Shown here one piece after another: positions 1 to 8,198 of a DNA stretch of 64,000 nt; positions within the stretch are counted from its first letter, which is position 1; every line of letters begins with the position of its first letter. Made by a program: the position numbers and the translations under genes. The DNA comes from Hahella sp. KA22 (GTDB lineage: Bacteria > Pseudomonadota > Gammaproteobacteria > Pseudomonadales > Oleiphilaceae), in NCBI RefSeq assembly GCF_004135205.1, contig NZ_CP035490.1, forward strand, positions 4,445,644 through 4,509,643, given 5' to 3'. The notes beneath the pieces were generated by a model. The model did no database searches. It saw only the letters and a list, made by a program, of their open reading frames with translations, and was not told the DNA's origin.

Positions 1-139
1 ACAGATGGCGCTGGTGGGGTTGCAGGGGCAGCCGCAGCGGTTGGCCACGTTGTTGCGGATCGACCGCACTATTCTGTCTTTTGACACCATGAAAAGCTTT
101 ATCGCTTTGCAGCAACCCGTGCAGGAGCAGCGGGCATGA
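1..139 (+). CDS. C-terminal end of a STAS-like (SypA-type) protein, cut by the window edge
   Basis: An open frame runs from the left edge (first full codon at base 2) to a TGA at 137-139, giving about 45 residues that end VQEQRA. The stretch MALVGLQGQPQRLATLLRID followed by a short tail resembles the last strand and helix of a STAS anti-sigma-factor-antagonist domain. The next gene starts inside its stop codon (ATGA overlap), so the two are translationally coupled. Because the following genes match the order of the Vibrio fischeri syp locus, this is probably the SypA counterpart, a STAS protein controlled by serine phosphorylation through SypE. The phosphorylatable serine lies outside the window, so this cannot be checked here. 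The coding frame is clear; the family is inferred from context and a short similarity. Confidence 0.6.
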   Translation, partial: QMALVGLQGQPQRLATLLRIDRTILSFDTMKSFIALQQPVQEQRA

Positions 140-972
140 GACGGGGTCGCCTGCTGATACTAGGCGTGGGGCTGTGCGCCCTCGCCGGCTGCCAGAGCTG
201 GCCTGAGGAAGGCAAAGGCGGTGCGGCGGAAATCCGTAGCGGCGAGGTGCAGCGCTATCATCAGATCAGTTTCACGCCGGATCAGGACAGCCTCGCCAAA
301 CAGGCCCAGTTGGAAAAGCTGGAGTTGGATGCGCTGACCTTGCTGGGGGGCGACTATTGCATTCCCGCCCAGCTTAAAACGCTGAGACAGCGTTTGCATC
401 GCGCCTTCAGAGAGCTGGATGCGGGGCTGTTGCCGGACGCTTACAACAGTCTGGCGATTCTGCACAAAGAGACGAAAAGCGCCAACGCCCAACTGGCTTA
501 TCTCAACGAGCACACCACCTGCGCAATCGCCGACGACCATAACGGCTCTGACTCAGCCTTGAGCGGCTTTCCGATGCTGGTGCATTTCGATGTGAATCAG
601 TCAGAGTTGTCAGAGGGATATCAGGGTTACCTCACCCGTTTATCCGCATACCTGCTGGCGGACGACTCGGTATCTATCGAACTGATTGGACACACGGACC
701 AGCGTGGCGAAAACGACGCCAACCAGCATCTGGCCCAGGTCCGCGCCAAGGCGGTTGCGGCGTTTCTGGCGCAACAAGGGGTGGCGCAGACGCGCATCCT
801 GATTCGTGCCGAGGGCGAAGAACAGACGTTGTTGCGGGACGCGGACAGCCACTCCCATGGCTTCAATCGTCGGGTGGAAATCTACCTCAATCGCCAGCAA
901 CAACGCGGTGCAGTATCAACGCCCATTCCCCAGCGCGATTGGGAGTCCCATTTACAAGGACGCTACCTCTAA
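136..972 (+). CDS. OmpA-family lipoprotein (SypB-like)
   Basis: This is a 278-residue outer-membrane lipoprotein. A short signal peptide ends in the lipobox LAGC, placing the lipidated cysteine at about residue 19. The middle is helical and has no recognised domain. Residues about 145-255 form an OmpA C-terminal peptidoglycan-binding domain, with FDVNQSEL at its first strand, IELIGHTDQRG as the diagnostic motif and FNRRVEIYL at the end. The protein would anchor the envelope or secretion machinery to peptidoglycan. The start overlaps the upstream stop (ATGA) and an SLBB export gene follows after 18 nt, so it belongs to the operon. An OmpA-like protein between a STAS protein and a polysaccharide export protein is the sypB position. 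The domain call is secure; the syp assignment is synteny-based. Confidence 0.88.
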   Translation: MRRGRLLILGVGLCALAGCQSWPEEGKGGAAEIRSGEVQRYHQISFTPDQDSLAKQAQLEKLELDALTLLGGDYCIPAQLKTLRQRLHRAFRELDAGLLPDAYNSLAILHKETKSANAQLAYLNEHTTCAIADDHNGSDSALSGFPMLVHFDVNQSELSEGYQGYLTRLSAYLLADDSVSIELIGHTDQRGENDANQHLAQVRAKAVAAFLAQQGVAQTRILIRAEGEEQTLLRDADSHSHGFNRRVEIYLNRQQQRGAVSTPIPQRDWESHLQGRYL

Positions 973-990
973 AACAGGACCCGAATTACT

Positions 991-3168
991 ATGGCAAGTC
1001 AGACGCACCCTATCATCCCTCACTCGATCAGAACGCCTGAGCAAGGCGCTCGCCTAACGCGGTTGACGATTTGGCTGACGGCGCTGATCGGAATACTACT
1101 GACTTGCCGCCATGTAAGCGCTGAAGAGACGACTGCTCCGTTACAACCGGGCGATCAACTCTACCTGGGACTAACGGGCGAACAGGCGTTCAATCGTAAC
1201 TTCCCTGTGGATCGCGAGGGACGCATTCTGCTGCCGGAAGCCGGCCCGGTGAAAATCGCCGGACAATCGCTGAGCGCCGCGACGCAGATGATCCAGCTGG
1301 CGCTGGGACAGGTTTATCGGGATGTAGAGCGCCTGCAGGTGACTCTGGCGGAACGCAATCTCATCATTGACGTTTCCGGCTATGTGGAGAACCCCGGCAG
1401 CGTGCTGACGCCCATCGCCGGCGACGTGCAAACCGCCATCACCCTGGCGGGCGGACTGCTGCCCGGCGCGCAATTGGACCGCATGCAGATTCAACGGGGC
1501 GACGACATTATCTACTTCAGCTACAAGGCGTATCTGGACTCCGGCGACCGCTCCAGCCTGCCGCCGCTGCGCTCCCTGGACCGCCTGTTTATTCCCGCTT
1601 CGCCGCTGATTGGCAATGTGCAGATCGACTTTGACGCGCAAACCCTGGCGGCCAGCGGCGACGCCAGCGACGACCGTCAGGCGGTGCGCATCTTCGGCGA
1701 AGTGAAAAGCCCGGGCCGCTTCAATTATGAACCGGATTACAGCGTCATCGACGCCATCATGCGCGCTGGCGGCGTCACCCGCTACGCGGCGGTCGAACAG
1801 ATCAAAATCATCTCGGACAGCGCCCCCTACAATTTCAATCTCAAACGCTATCTGGAAAGCGGCGACGCCTCGCTGCTGCCGCAACTGAAGCCCAACTCCA
1901 CCATTTTCGTTCCCATCCAGCAGGACGAAATCAAAGCCGGAGCCAACGTGGTCTATGTGATGGGCGAGGTGTTTAAACCCGGCGCCTTTGAAGGCAAGCC
2001 CGGCGCCACGCTGCTGGACATCATGGCCAACGCCGGCGGCCCCACCCGCTTCGCGGAATCGCGCCAGATTCGCATCCTCAAGGCGGACGGCGCGGTGATC
2101 CCCTTCGACCTGCAGGCCTATACGGAAGGCGTCAGTCGCGTCGCTTTGCCGGAAGTGGCGCCGGGAGACGCGGTTTTCGTACCGGAAAAAACCGATGTCA
2201 ACGAAGCCTCCTGGCTGAAAACGCCACCAGATCGCGCCGTGGAAATCATCGGCCAGGTCTACAACCCGGGCCGCTTTGAATGGTCCGATGAAATGACTCT
2301 GATGGACCTGCTGGGACACGCCCAAGGCCCTACCGCTCGGGCTGATATCGCCAACATCAAAATCATGCGTCGTAGCGGCGATAAAGTCCTGTCCAGCACC
2401 TTCAATCTGGACCGTTTCATCAAATACGGCGGCGACCTGAGCGAGATTCCGCAACTCGACGCGGGAACGTCCGTGATCATCCCGGAGCTGCCGCAAGACC
2501 CTTCGGACAACAAGGCGCAGTGGGTGCGTCAGGCGAAAGAGAATTCCATCTACATCATGGGTCAGGTGGGCGCGCCCGGCCGCTACATGTTCAATGAAGA
2601 GATGACCTTTCTCGACATTCTCTCCGCGGCGGACGGTCCCAATGGCTCCGCGGACATCCACAACATTCGCGTTGTGCATCGGGACGGAGCTCAGGCGCGT
2701 ATTTCCAAGCTCAACCTGGCGCTTTACTTTGAAACCGGAGATCAGACCCTGCTGCCCGTGGTCAAACCCGGCGACTCCATCTTCGTGCCGGAAAAAGACC
2801 GTAATTGGCTGGAAGAAAGCAAAGAGAACACCGTCAGAGTGCTGGGCTCGGTCAACAAACCCGGACGCTATCGCTTCAGCGACGACATGACCGTGCTGGA
2901 CCTGCTCGCCCAGGCGGGCGGCGCCACCGCCAGCGCCTATATCGAACGCATTGTGGTGGTGAATACCTCCTGCTGCGCTGACAGCGCCAGCAGCTTCGAT
3001 CTGGAAAGCTTTGTGAAAGCGCCGGACATGAGCAAGCTGCCAGTGCTGCGCCCCGGCGACACGCTGTATGTTCCAGATAAGTCCGACAGCCACTGGGCCA
3101 CGCTCAGCAGCAGTCTGGAAGGCGTGTTCAAGATCATTTCCGTTGTCGGAATCATAGGAGCGCTGTGA
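991..3168 (+). CDS. SLBB-repeat polysaccharide export protein (SypC/Wza-like)
   Basis: This is a 725-residue periplasmic/outer-membrane polysaccharide export protein. The N-terminus carries a Sec-type signal (hydrophobic LTIWLTALIGILL, likely cleavage after VSA). There is no valid lipobox, because the cysteine in LLTC is preceded by threonine. A poly-export domain follows (LQPGDQLYLGLTGEQ to about residue 125). Then come about six SLBB repeats, each with a G-x-V-x-x-PG core: VSGYVENPGS, IFGEVKSPGRF, VMGEVFKPGAF, IIGQVYNPGRF, IMGQVGAPGRY and VLGSVNKPGRY. It is much longer than Wza (about 380 residues) because of the repeats. It ends in a hydrophobic stretch (FKIISVVGIIGAL) that could be a membrane segment. 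The next gene begins within its stop codon. The role would be the export channel for the operon's exopolysaccharide. Confidence 0.9.
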   Translation: MASQTHPIIPHSIRTPEQGARLTRLTIWLTALIGILLTCRHVSAEETTAPLQPGDQLYLGLTGEQAFNRNFPVDREGRILLPEAGPVKIAGQSLSAATQMIQLALGQVYRDVERLQVTLAERNLIIDVSGYVENPGSVLTPIAGDVQTAITLAGGLLPGAQLDRMQIQRGDDIIYFSYKAYLDSGDRSSLPPLRSLDRLFIPASPLIGNVQIDFDAQTLAASGDASDDRQAVRIFGEVKSPGRFNYEPDYSVIDAIMRAGGVTRYAAVEQIKIISDSAPYNFNLKRYLESGDASLLPQLKPNSTIFVPIQQDEIKAGANVVYVMGEVFKPGAFEGKPGATLLDIMANAGGPTRFAESRQIRILKADGAVIPFDLQAYTEGVSRVALPEVAPGDAVFVPEKTDVNEASWLKTPPDRAVEIIGQVYNPGRFEWSDEMTLMDLLGHAQGPTARADIANIKIMRRSGDKVLSSTFNLDRFIKYGGDLSEIPQLDAGTSVIIPELPQDPSDNKAQWVRQAKENSIYIMGQVGAPGRYMFNEEMTFLDILSAADGPNGSADIHNIRVVHRDGAQARISKLNLALYFETGDQTLLPVVKPGDSIFVPEKDRNWLEESKENTVRVLGSVNKPGRYRFSDDMTVLDLLAQAGGATASAYIERIVVVNTSCCADSASSFDLESFVKAPDMSKLPVLRPGDTLYVPDKSDSHWATLSSSLEGVFKIISVVGIIGAL

Positions 3169-3866
3169 TGCCCGCTATCGAAAACTTCGTCGAGATCGAA
3201 CATGTTTACGCGCAGACTCTGGGCAAGGGATTGCGCACCCTGGCGGTGGCCGCCGTCAACTCCGGGGACGGCTGCTCCACCCTCGCCTACGCCCTGGCCC
3301 GCCGCCACAGCGCCTCAGGCCGGCAAACCCTGCTGGTGGACATGAACCTGTTCCGTCCCTCCGCCGATATCCGTTTCCAGTTACCGCGGGCCGCCTGGTC
3401 GCTGGACAACGGCTCCAGCCACAGCGCCATCGCTGAGGCCGGGCAAAACATGCAGGTTTTAACTGCTACACTGAATTCATCAATCGGCTTCAGGGACACA
3501 GGACTCATCAGGAAAGTCATTCAGGACTGGGAAAGCCAAGTGGACGCCATTGTCTTCGATACCTCGCCGTTAAAGGCGGTGAACCATCAAAACATTCCAG
3601 CAGAGCTGATTTGCGCCGCCAGTCAGGCGTGCATTCTGATCGTGAAATCCGGCGCGACTACGGAAGCGGACCTGGAACACGCCTGCCACAAGCTGAAATC
3701 CCATGATGCGCGCATTCTCGGCGCGGTGATGAACGACATCGAAAACCCCGGTCTCGCTGCGGAACTGAAGCGTGAAATCAACCGTCTGGCGCGCCGCTTT
3801 CCCAACTTCGCCGCCCGCCTTCGCCGCTGGATTCAATCCAGCCGTTTTCTGAATATGCCGTTATAG
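3168..3866 (+). CDS. CpsD/BY-kinase-like P-loop protein with degenerate Walker A (SypD-like)
   Basis: This 232-residue protein has the CpsD/CapB bacterial tyrosine-kinase fold. The N-terminal segment ends in LRTLAVAAVN, then the loop SGDGCSTLAYALAR sits where Walker A (GEGKST) should be, with cysteine in place of the key lysine. Walker A-prime appears as LLVDMNLFRPS, with N for the second acidic residue, and Walker B as VDAIVFDTSPL. There is no tyrosine-rich C-terminal cluster. Family members normally autophosphorylate and regulate chain length with a Wzc-type partner; this one may be non-catalytic. The ATG at 3168 has AGGAG seven bases upstream and overlaps the preceding TGA. A GTG at 3165 is a weaker alternative. 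It occupies the sypD position. Confidence 0.78.
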   Translation: MPAIENFVEIEHVYAQTLGKGLRTLAVAAVNSGDGCSTLAYALARRHSASGRQTLLVDMNLFRPSADIRFQLPRAAWSLDNGSSHSAIAEAGQNMQVLTATLNSSIGFRDTGLIRKVIQDWESQVDAIVFDTSPLKAVNHQNIPAELICAASQACILIVKSGATTEADLEHACHKLKSHDARILGAVMNDIENPGLAAELKREINRLARRFPNFAARLRRWIQSSRFLNMPL

Positions 3867-3876
3867 GGGGACACGC

Positions 3877-4692
3877 ATGCGGATACTAGTCAGCTTCCTC
3901 TGCCTGATCTACGCCGCACTCCTCAGCGCCAGGCTGAGCGCCGCCGAATCGCAGGGCTACGAGTTCGGCATCGTGCCGCAACAAAGCGCCGACAGGCTGG
4001 CGCGGGCCTGGGGCCCGGTGCTCAAGTACATTGAGCAAAGCAGCGGCGTTCGCCTGCTGTTCAAGACCGCTCCGAATATTCCCGAGTTCGAGTCGCGACT
4101 GAGTCGCGGCCAATATCACTTCGCTTACATGAATCCCTACCACTTTGTGGTCTACAACAAATATCCCGGTTATCAGGCGGTGGCCCGGGAGAAAGACAAA
4201 ATGATCAAAGGCATTATCGTGGTTCCTGCGGACAGCCCCATTCGGGAACTGGAGAGTCTACAAGACGCCAAGCTCGCCTTCCCCGCTCCCGCCGCCTTCG
4301 CCGCCAGCGTTCTGCCGCAGGCGATCCTGGCCCGCCAGGGCATCCGTATTCAACCCCAGTACGTGCTGACCCACGATTCCGTGTATCTCAATGTAATGCA
4401 GAAGCGCTTTATCGCCGGCGGCGGCGTGATGCGCACCTTTAACGCGATGCCGGATGACGTCACCCGCAACCTGCGCATTCTGTGGACCACGCCGGCGTAC
4501 ACGCCTCACGCCATCGCCAGCGCTCCCGGCGTACCGCCGCAGGTGGTGCAGGCGGTGACGGAAACGCTGATCAGCATGGGCGACAGCGAGCAGGGCCGCG
4601 CCCTGTTGGAGCCTTTGAATATGCGCGGTTTCATTCCCGCCGCCAATGCCGACTGGGATGACATTCGCGCCTTACAGATTGATTTGCTGTAG
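3877..4692 (+). CDS. PhnD-like periplasmic substrate-binding protein
   Basis: This 271-residue protein has a cleavable signal peptide (MRILVSFLCLIYAALLSARL, cleavage near SAA). The body is of the phosphate/phosphonate ABC-transporter binding type (PhnD family). Typical features are FGIVPQQSADRLARAWGPVL near the N-terminus, the segment FAYMNPYHFVVYNK, and GIIVVPADSPI before the second lobe. GGGG at 3867-3870 provides a good ribosome site. No permease or ATPase gene is nearby, and the next gene is a membrane sensor kinase with a periplasmic domain. The likely role is therefore ligand sensing for that kinase rather than transport. The family call is good; the ligand is unknown. No counterpart is expected in the V. 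fischeri syp locus. Confidence 0.82.
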   Translation: MRILVSFLCLIYAALLSARLSAAESQGYEFGIVPQQSADRLARAWGPVLKYIEQSSGVRLLFKTAPNIPEFESRLSRGQYHFAYMNPYHFVVYNKYPGYQAVAREKDKMIKGIIVVPADSPIRELESLQDAKLAFPAPAAFAASVLPQAILARQGIRIQPQYVLTHDSVYLNVMQKRFIAGGGVMRTFNAMPDDVTRNLRILWTTPAYTPHAIASAPGVPPQVVQAVTETLISMGDSEQGRALLEPLNMRGFIPAANADWDDIRALQIDLL

Positions 4693-4739
4693 CGGCGACA
4701 GGCGCAAAAAAGAGTGCTGTAAATAAGAGTGCTGAAAAT

Positions 4740-7700
4740 ATGTCCTTTCGATTGAAAACCATACTGGGCGTCGCGCTGATCGAAGCGGTTTTCGTGTCGG
4801 TGCTGATCTTCAACTTTTTGCAGATAATGAATCAGTCTCACTTGAGGCAGGCGCAGGAGGAAGCAGCCCGTTTTGGCGCGCTGTTCAGCGCCGCCGCCAC
4901 CGATGCGCTGCTTTCCTCGGATATCGCCACGCTGAACAGCATGGTGGCCGAACTCCTGACCAGCCCTCATGTCACTTACGTGTCCATCCATGACAACAGT
5001 GGCGTCCTCAGCAGCGGCGGCGTGCGCCCTTCTCCCGACGATGAACTCGGCGCCACGTTGCAGCAGATTCCCATCAAGGTGGGCGGCGCGGTCTTCGGGG
5101 CCGTCGAACTGGGACTCGACGCCAGCGCCCTGGATCAGGCCTGGCTACAGGCCCGGGATCAGAGCATTCGCATTGCGATTATCGGCGTGGTGCTGGTGGC
5201 GCTGGTGTCTATGATGTTCGGCTCTTATCTGACCCGACAACTGCAATTGATGCGCAGCGCCCTGCGTCGCCTGCAGGAAGGCGATTTCAGTCTGATTGAG
5301 GCCAATCCCGGGCGGGATGAACTCGGTGAAACCATCAACGCGTTCAACCTGATGAGCCGGGAGCTGGAAAGCGTGCATCAGGACATGCGGGAAAGCCTGG
5401 AGCAAGCCCGGGCGCTGGCGCAGAAACTGCATTTCAACGAGGCGCAATTGCGCGCCATTACCAACAACATGCTGGACGGCCTGATCACCCTGGACGCCGA
5501 GGGCAAAATTCGCTACATGAACCACGCCTCGGAAACCATGTTCGGCTACGCCATGAAAGAGCTGGAGGGGCATCGCTACGACCTCATTATCGTCGACCAG
5601 TTGCAGCGGGACCGCATCGAGGGCTTTATCCTCAAACTGTATCATCATCGCGCGCCGGCGCATGTCACGCGGCAGACCGACGAATGGGGTTATCGCCGCG
5701 ACGGCAGCCGCTTCCCCATCGACCTGATCATCAACGCCGCGGAAATAGACGGAGACCAGGTCGCCATCCTGACTTTCCGGGATTTATCCAAGATCAAAGA
5801 ACTGAAGGAAATGGCGGACATCAACCTGGCGGTGAAAGAAGCCATGCTGGAGTGCTCCCTCAATGCCATTGTTTCCGTCAACGACGGCGGCAAAATCGTT
5901 GAATTCAACCCTGCTGCGGAAGACATGTTCGGCTACTCCAGAGACGACGTCATGTTTCAGCCCGTCGCCAATTACCTGGTTCCAACCGCCCTGCGAGGCG
6001 CCTTTCAGGAACAGTTGGATCAGTTCAAGGCGACGGGGCGCTCGCCTTTCCTCAACAAACGCCTGCAAGGGAAAGCCGAGCGCCGGGACGGGGTTAATTT
6101 TCCCATCGAGATATCCGTCACCGTATCCAGACTGGCGGGCTGCTACATCTTCACCGCCATGCTGGAGGATATCTCCGAGCGCCGTCAGGAGCAGGAATCC
6201 CTGCGCAACGCCATTGAAGAAGCGGACCGCGCCAATCACGCCAAGTCGGATTTCCTCGCCTCCATGAGCCACGAAATCCGCACGCCCCTCAACGTGGTGC
6301 TGGGCAACGTCGAGCTGCTGAAAGACACACCTCTCACCCGTCATCAGCGCCACTATCTGCAATCTGCGGAAAGCGCCGGAAAGAATCTGCTGGAAATCAT
6401 CAACGACGTGCTCGATCTAGCCAAAATCGAAGCGGGCAAACTGGAGCCTCATCTGGAGCCCTGCAACCTGCCTGCGAAGGTCGAATACGTTACCCGCCTG
6501 CTATCCCAGAGAGCCCACCAGAAAGGGCTGTTCATTCAAAGCGTGCTCGACGCCAACACCCCCGCCAGCATCGTCACCGACAGCAGTTTCCTGCGCCAGA
6601 TCCTAGTCAACCTGATCGGCAACGCCATCAAGTTCACCCAGCGCGGCGGCGTCACAGTGATGGTGTACGTCGCCCATCTGCATGGAAGCCAACACCTTTG
6701 CATTGACGTCAGCGACACCGGCCCGGGAATCAGCGCGGAAGCGAAAAAGAAGATTTTTTCCGAGTTCTTCCAGGAGCATAGTCACAGAGACGGCACGGGA
6801 TTGGGACTAATGATTTCGCGCCATATGGCGAACATCATCTATGGCGACATCACCCTGGTCAGCAAAGTGGGCTCCGGCTCCACCTTCAGCCTGCAGCTTC
6901 CACTCGCCAATGCCGCGCCGGCCGCCGTCAATCACGCCAATCTGGACGCTCTGGTCGCGCCGCTGCAAGGTCATCGCATTATTATCGCCAGCAACAGCAG
7001 AGAGTGGCGCCGGGCCTTTCAATGGCAACTGCATCTTTGGACGCTGGACAGCATGTGCTGCCTGCAAGAGGAAGACCTGCGCAAGCAGCTCGACAGCGGC
7101 CTCAAGCTCATCATCTTGCTGGACATGGAAAATCCCCCGACCTGGATTGACGCGGCGTTCCAGACGCCCACGCTGACCCGCATCGCCGTTTATCGCCACG
7201 CCAACCATCCCAGAACGGAAGCGGAAGGCTGCTACGGCGTCCTGCATACCCCCGCGACCCGCAAACAGACGTTGCAGGCTCTGCTCGCCTGCGCTCTGGG
7301 TCGGCCCATTGAAGCGCCGGAAAGCGCTGAAAAAGTCGAGCTGCGTCGCGACCATCTCTATGAGCCTTCGTCTCCGCAGTCGATGGAGACAGATCTGGGT
7401 GAGATTCTGGTGGTGGACGATAGCGACGCCAACTTGCTTATCGCCCGCTCATTCCTGGAATACGCCGGGTTCCACGTCGACACCGCTCTCAGCGGCGAAG
7501 AGGCCATCGAGAAAACCGCAAGCAGCGCTTATGACCTGATCTTCATGGACATGCGCATGCCCGGCCTGAGCGGCCGCGAAACTGTGGAGGTCATGCGCCG
7601 GCGCGGGCTGACCACGCCCATCGTGGCGCTCACCGCCCACGCCATGACCTCAGAGCGGGAGAGCTGTCTGGCCGGCGGCATGCAGGATTTCCTCACCAAG

Positions 7701-8198
7701 CCGGTGGATCGCGCCCGCCTGATTGAAATGGCCAGTCATTGGATCAAGAAAAACGGCAAAAGGTCCGCTCCGCCAGCGCCGCTATCCAGACAAACGCCAC
7801 TTTCCAGTCCGGCGTCCACAACTACGCAACCCGCCGCCGAGCACGGCGTCAGCAATGCGTTGATCAACCCCAAAGCCTTGGAGCAACTGCTCAATGACAC
7901 TTCGGCGGATACCCTGAAACGCATGCTGGGGATTTTCTCCACAGAGCTGACCAAGCGGGTGGACGCCATGCAGGAACACCTTGGCGACCAGGACTACGAG
8001 CAGTTTGAAATCTGCGCCCATGCCCTGAAAAGCAGCTCGCAGACTTTCGGCGCGCAGCGCATTCATCTGCACGCCAAAGCCATTGAGGAAGCCTGCAAAG
8101 CGCATAACTACACGGAGGCGGAGAACGAATATCTTTGCATGCGCCAACTGACCGACTCGACATTAGAGGCGTTGAATGAACTCCACCCTTTTAACTAG
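4740..8198 (+). CDS. Hybrid sensor histidine kinase, HAMP-PAS-PAS-HisKA-HATPase-REC-Hpt (SypF-like)
   Basis: This is a 1152-residue inner-membrane phosphorelay kinase. TM1 lies at about residues 7-27 and TM2 at about 145-168, enclosing a periplasmic sensor of about 115 residues, followed by HAMP. PAS1 begins near TNNMLDGLITLDAEGKI and PAS2 near LNAIVSVNDGGKIVEFN. The kinase core has SMSHEIRTPLN (phosphorylated His511), the N-box LVNLIGNAIKFT, G1 DTGPGIS and G2 GTGLGL. Residues about 740-853 look like a degenerate receiver that lacks the acidic pair and the lysine. A full receiver follows (VVDDSD, phospho-acceptor Asp937 in FMDMRMPG, K in LTKP). A C-terminal Hpt carries His1094 in CAHALKSSS. 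The next gene overlaps its end by 23 nt. The architecture fits SypF, feeding the sigma-54 activator and the SypE-like protein downstream. Confidence 0.9.
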   Translation: MSFRLKTILGVALIEAVFVSVLIFNFLQIMNQSHLRQAQEEAARFGALFSAAATDALLSSDIATLNSMVAELLTSPHVTYVSIHDNSGVLSSGGVRPSPDDELGATLQQIPIKVGGAVFGAVELGLDASALDQAWLQARDQSIRIAIIGVVLVALVSMMFGSYLTRQLQLMRSALRRLQEGDFSLIEANPGRDELGETINAFNLMSRELESVHQDMRESLEQARALAQKLHFNEAQLRAITNNMLDGLITLDAEGKIRYMNHASETMFGYAMKELEGHRYDLIIVDQLQRDRIEGFILKLYHHRAPAHVTRQTDEWGYRRDGSRFPIDLIINAAEIDGDQVAILTFRDLSKIKELKEMADINLAVKEAMLECSLNAIVSVNDGGKIVEFNPAAEDMFGYSRDDVMFQPVANYLVPTALRGAFQEQLDQFKATGRSPFLNKRLQGKAERRDGVNFPIEISVTVSRLAGCYIFTAMLEDISERRQEQESLRNAIEEADRANHAKSDFLASMSHEIRTPLNVVLGNVELLKDTPLTRHQRHYLQSAESAGKNLLEIINDVLDLAKIEAGKLEPHLEPCNLPAKVEYVTRLLSQRAHQKGLFIQSVLDANTPASIVTDSSFLRQILVNLIGNAIKFTQRGGVTVMVYVAHLHGSQHLCIDVSDTGPGISAEAKKKIFSEFFQEHSHRDGTGLGLMISRHMANIIYGDITLVSKVGSGSTFSLQLPLANAAPAAVNHANLDALVAPLQGHRIIIASNSREWRRAFQWQLHLWTLDSMCCLQEEDLRKQLDSGLKLIILLDMENPPTWIDAAFQTPTLTRIAVYRHANHPRTEAEGCYGVLHTPATRKQTLQALLACALGRPIEAPESAEKVELRRDHLYEPSSPQSMETDLGEILVVDDSDANLLIARSFLEYAGFHVDTALSGEEAIEKTASSAYDLIFMDMRMPGLSGRETVEVMRRRGLTTPIVALTAHAMTSERESCLAGGMQDFLTKPVDRARLIEMASHWIKKNGKRSAPPAPLSRQTPLSSPASTTTQPAAEHGVSNALINPKALEQLLNDTSADTLKRMLGIFSTELTKRVDAMQEHLGDQDYEQFEICAHALKSSSQTFGAQRIHLHAKAIEEACKAHNYTEAENEYLCMRQLTDSTLEALNELHPFN

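Noticed and set aside
991-1140. Lipobox in the SLBB export protein (LLTC)
   Set aside because: Threonine precedes the cysteine and a normal signal peptidase I site (VSA-EE) follows, so lipidation is unlikely.
1171-3093. A 640-codon open frame antisense to the SLBB export gene
   Set aside because: It mirrors the GC-periodic codons of a clearly homologous sense gene, and its product shows no domain or ribosome site. Similar antisense frames at 22866-24116, 28386-30218 and 31318-32724 are rejected for the same reason.
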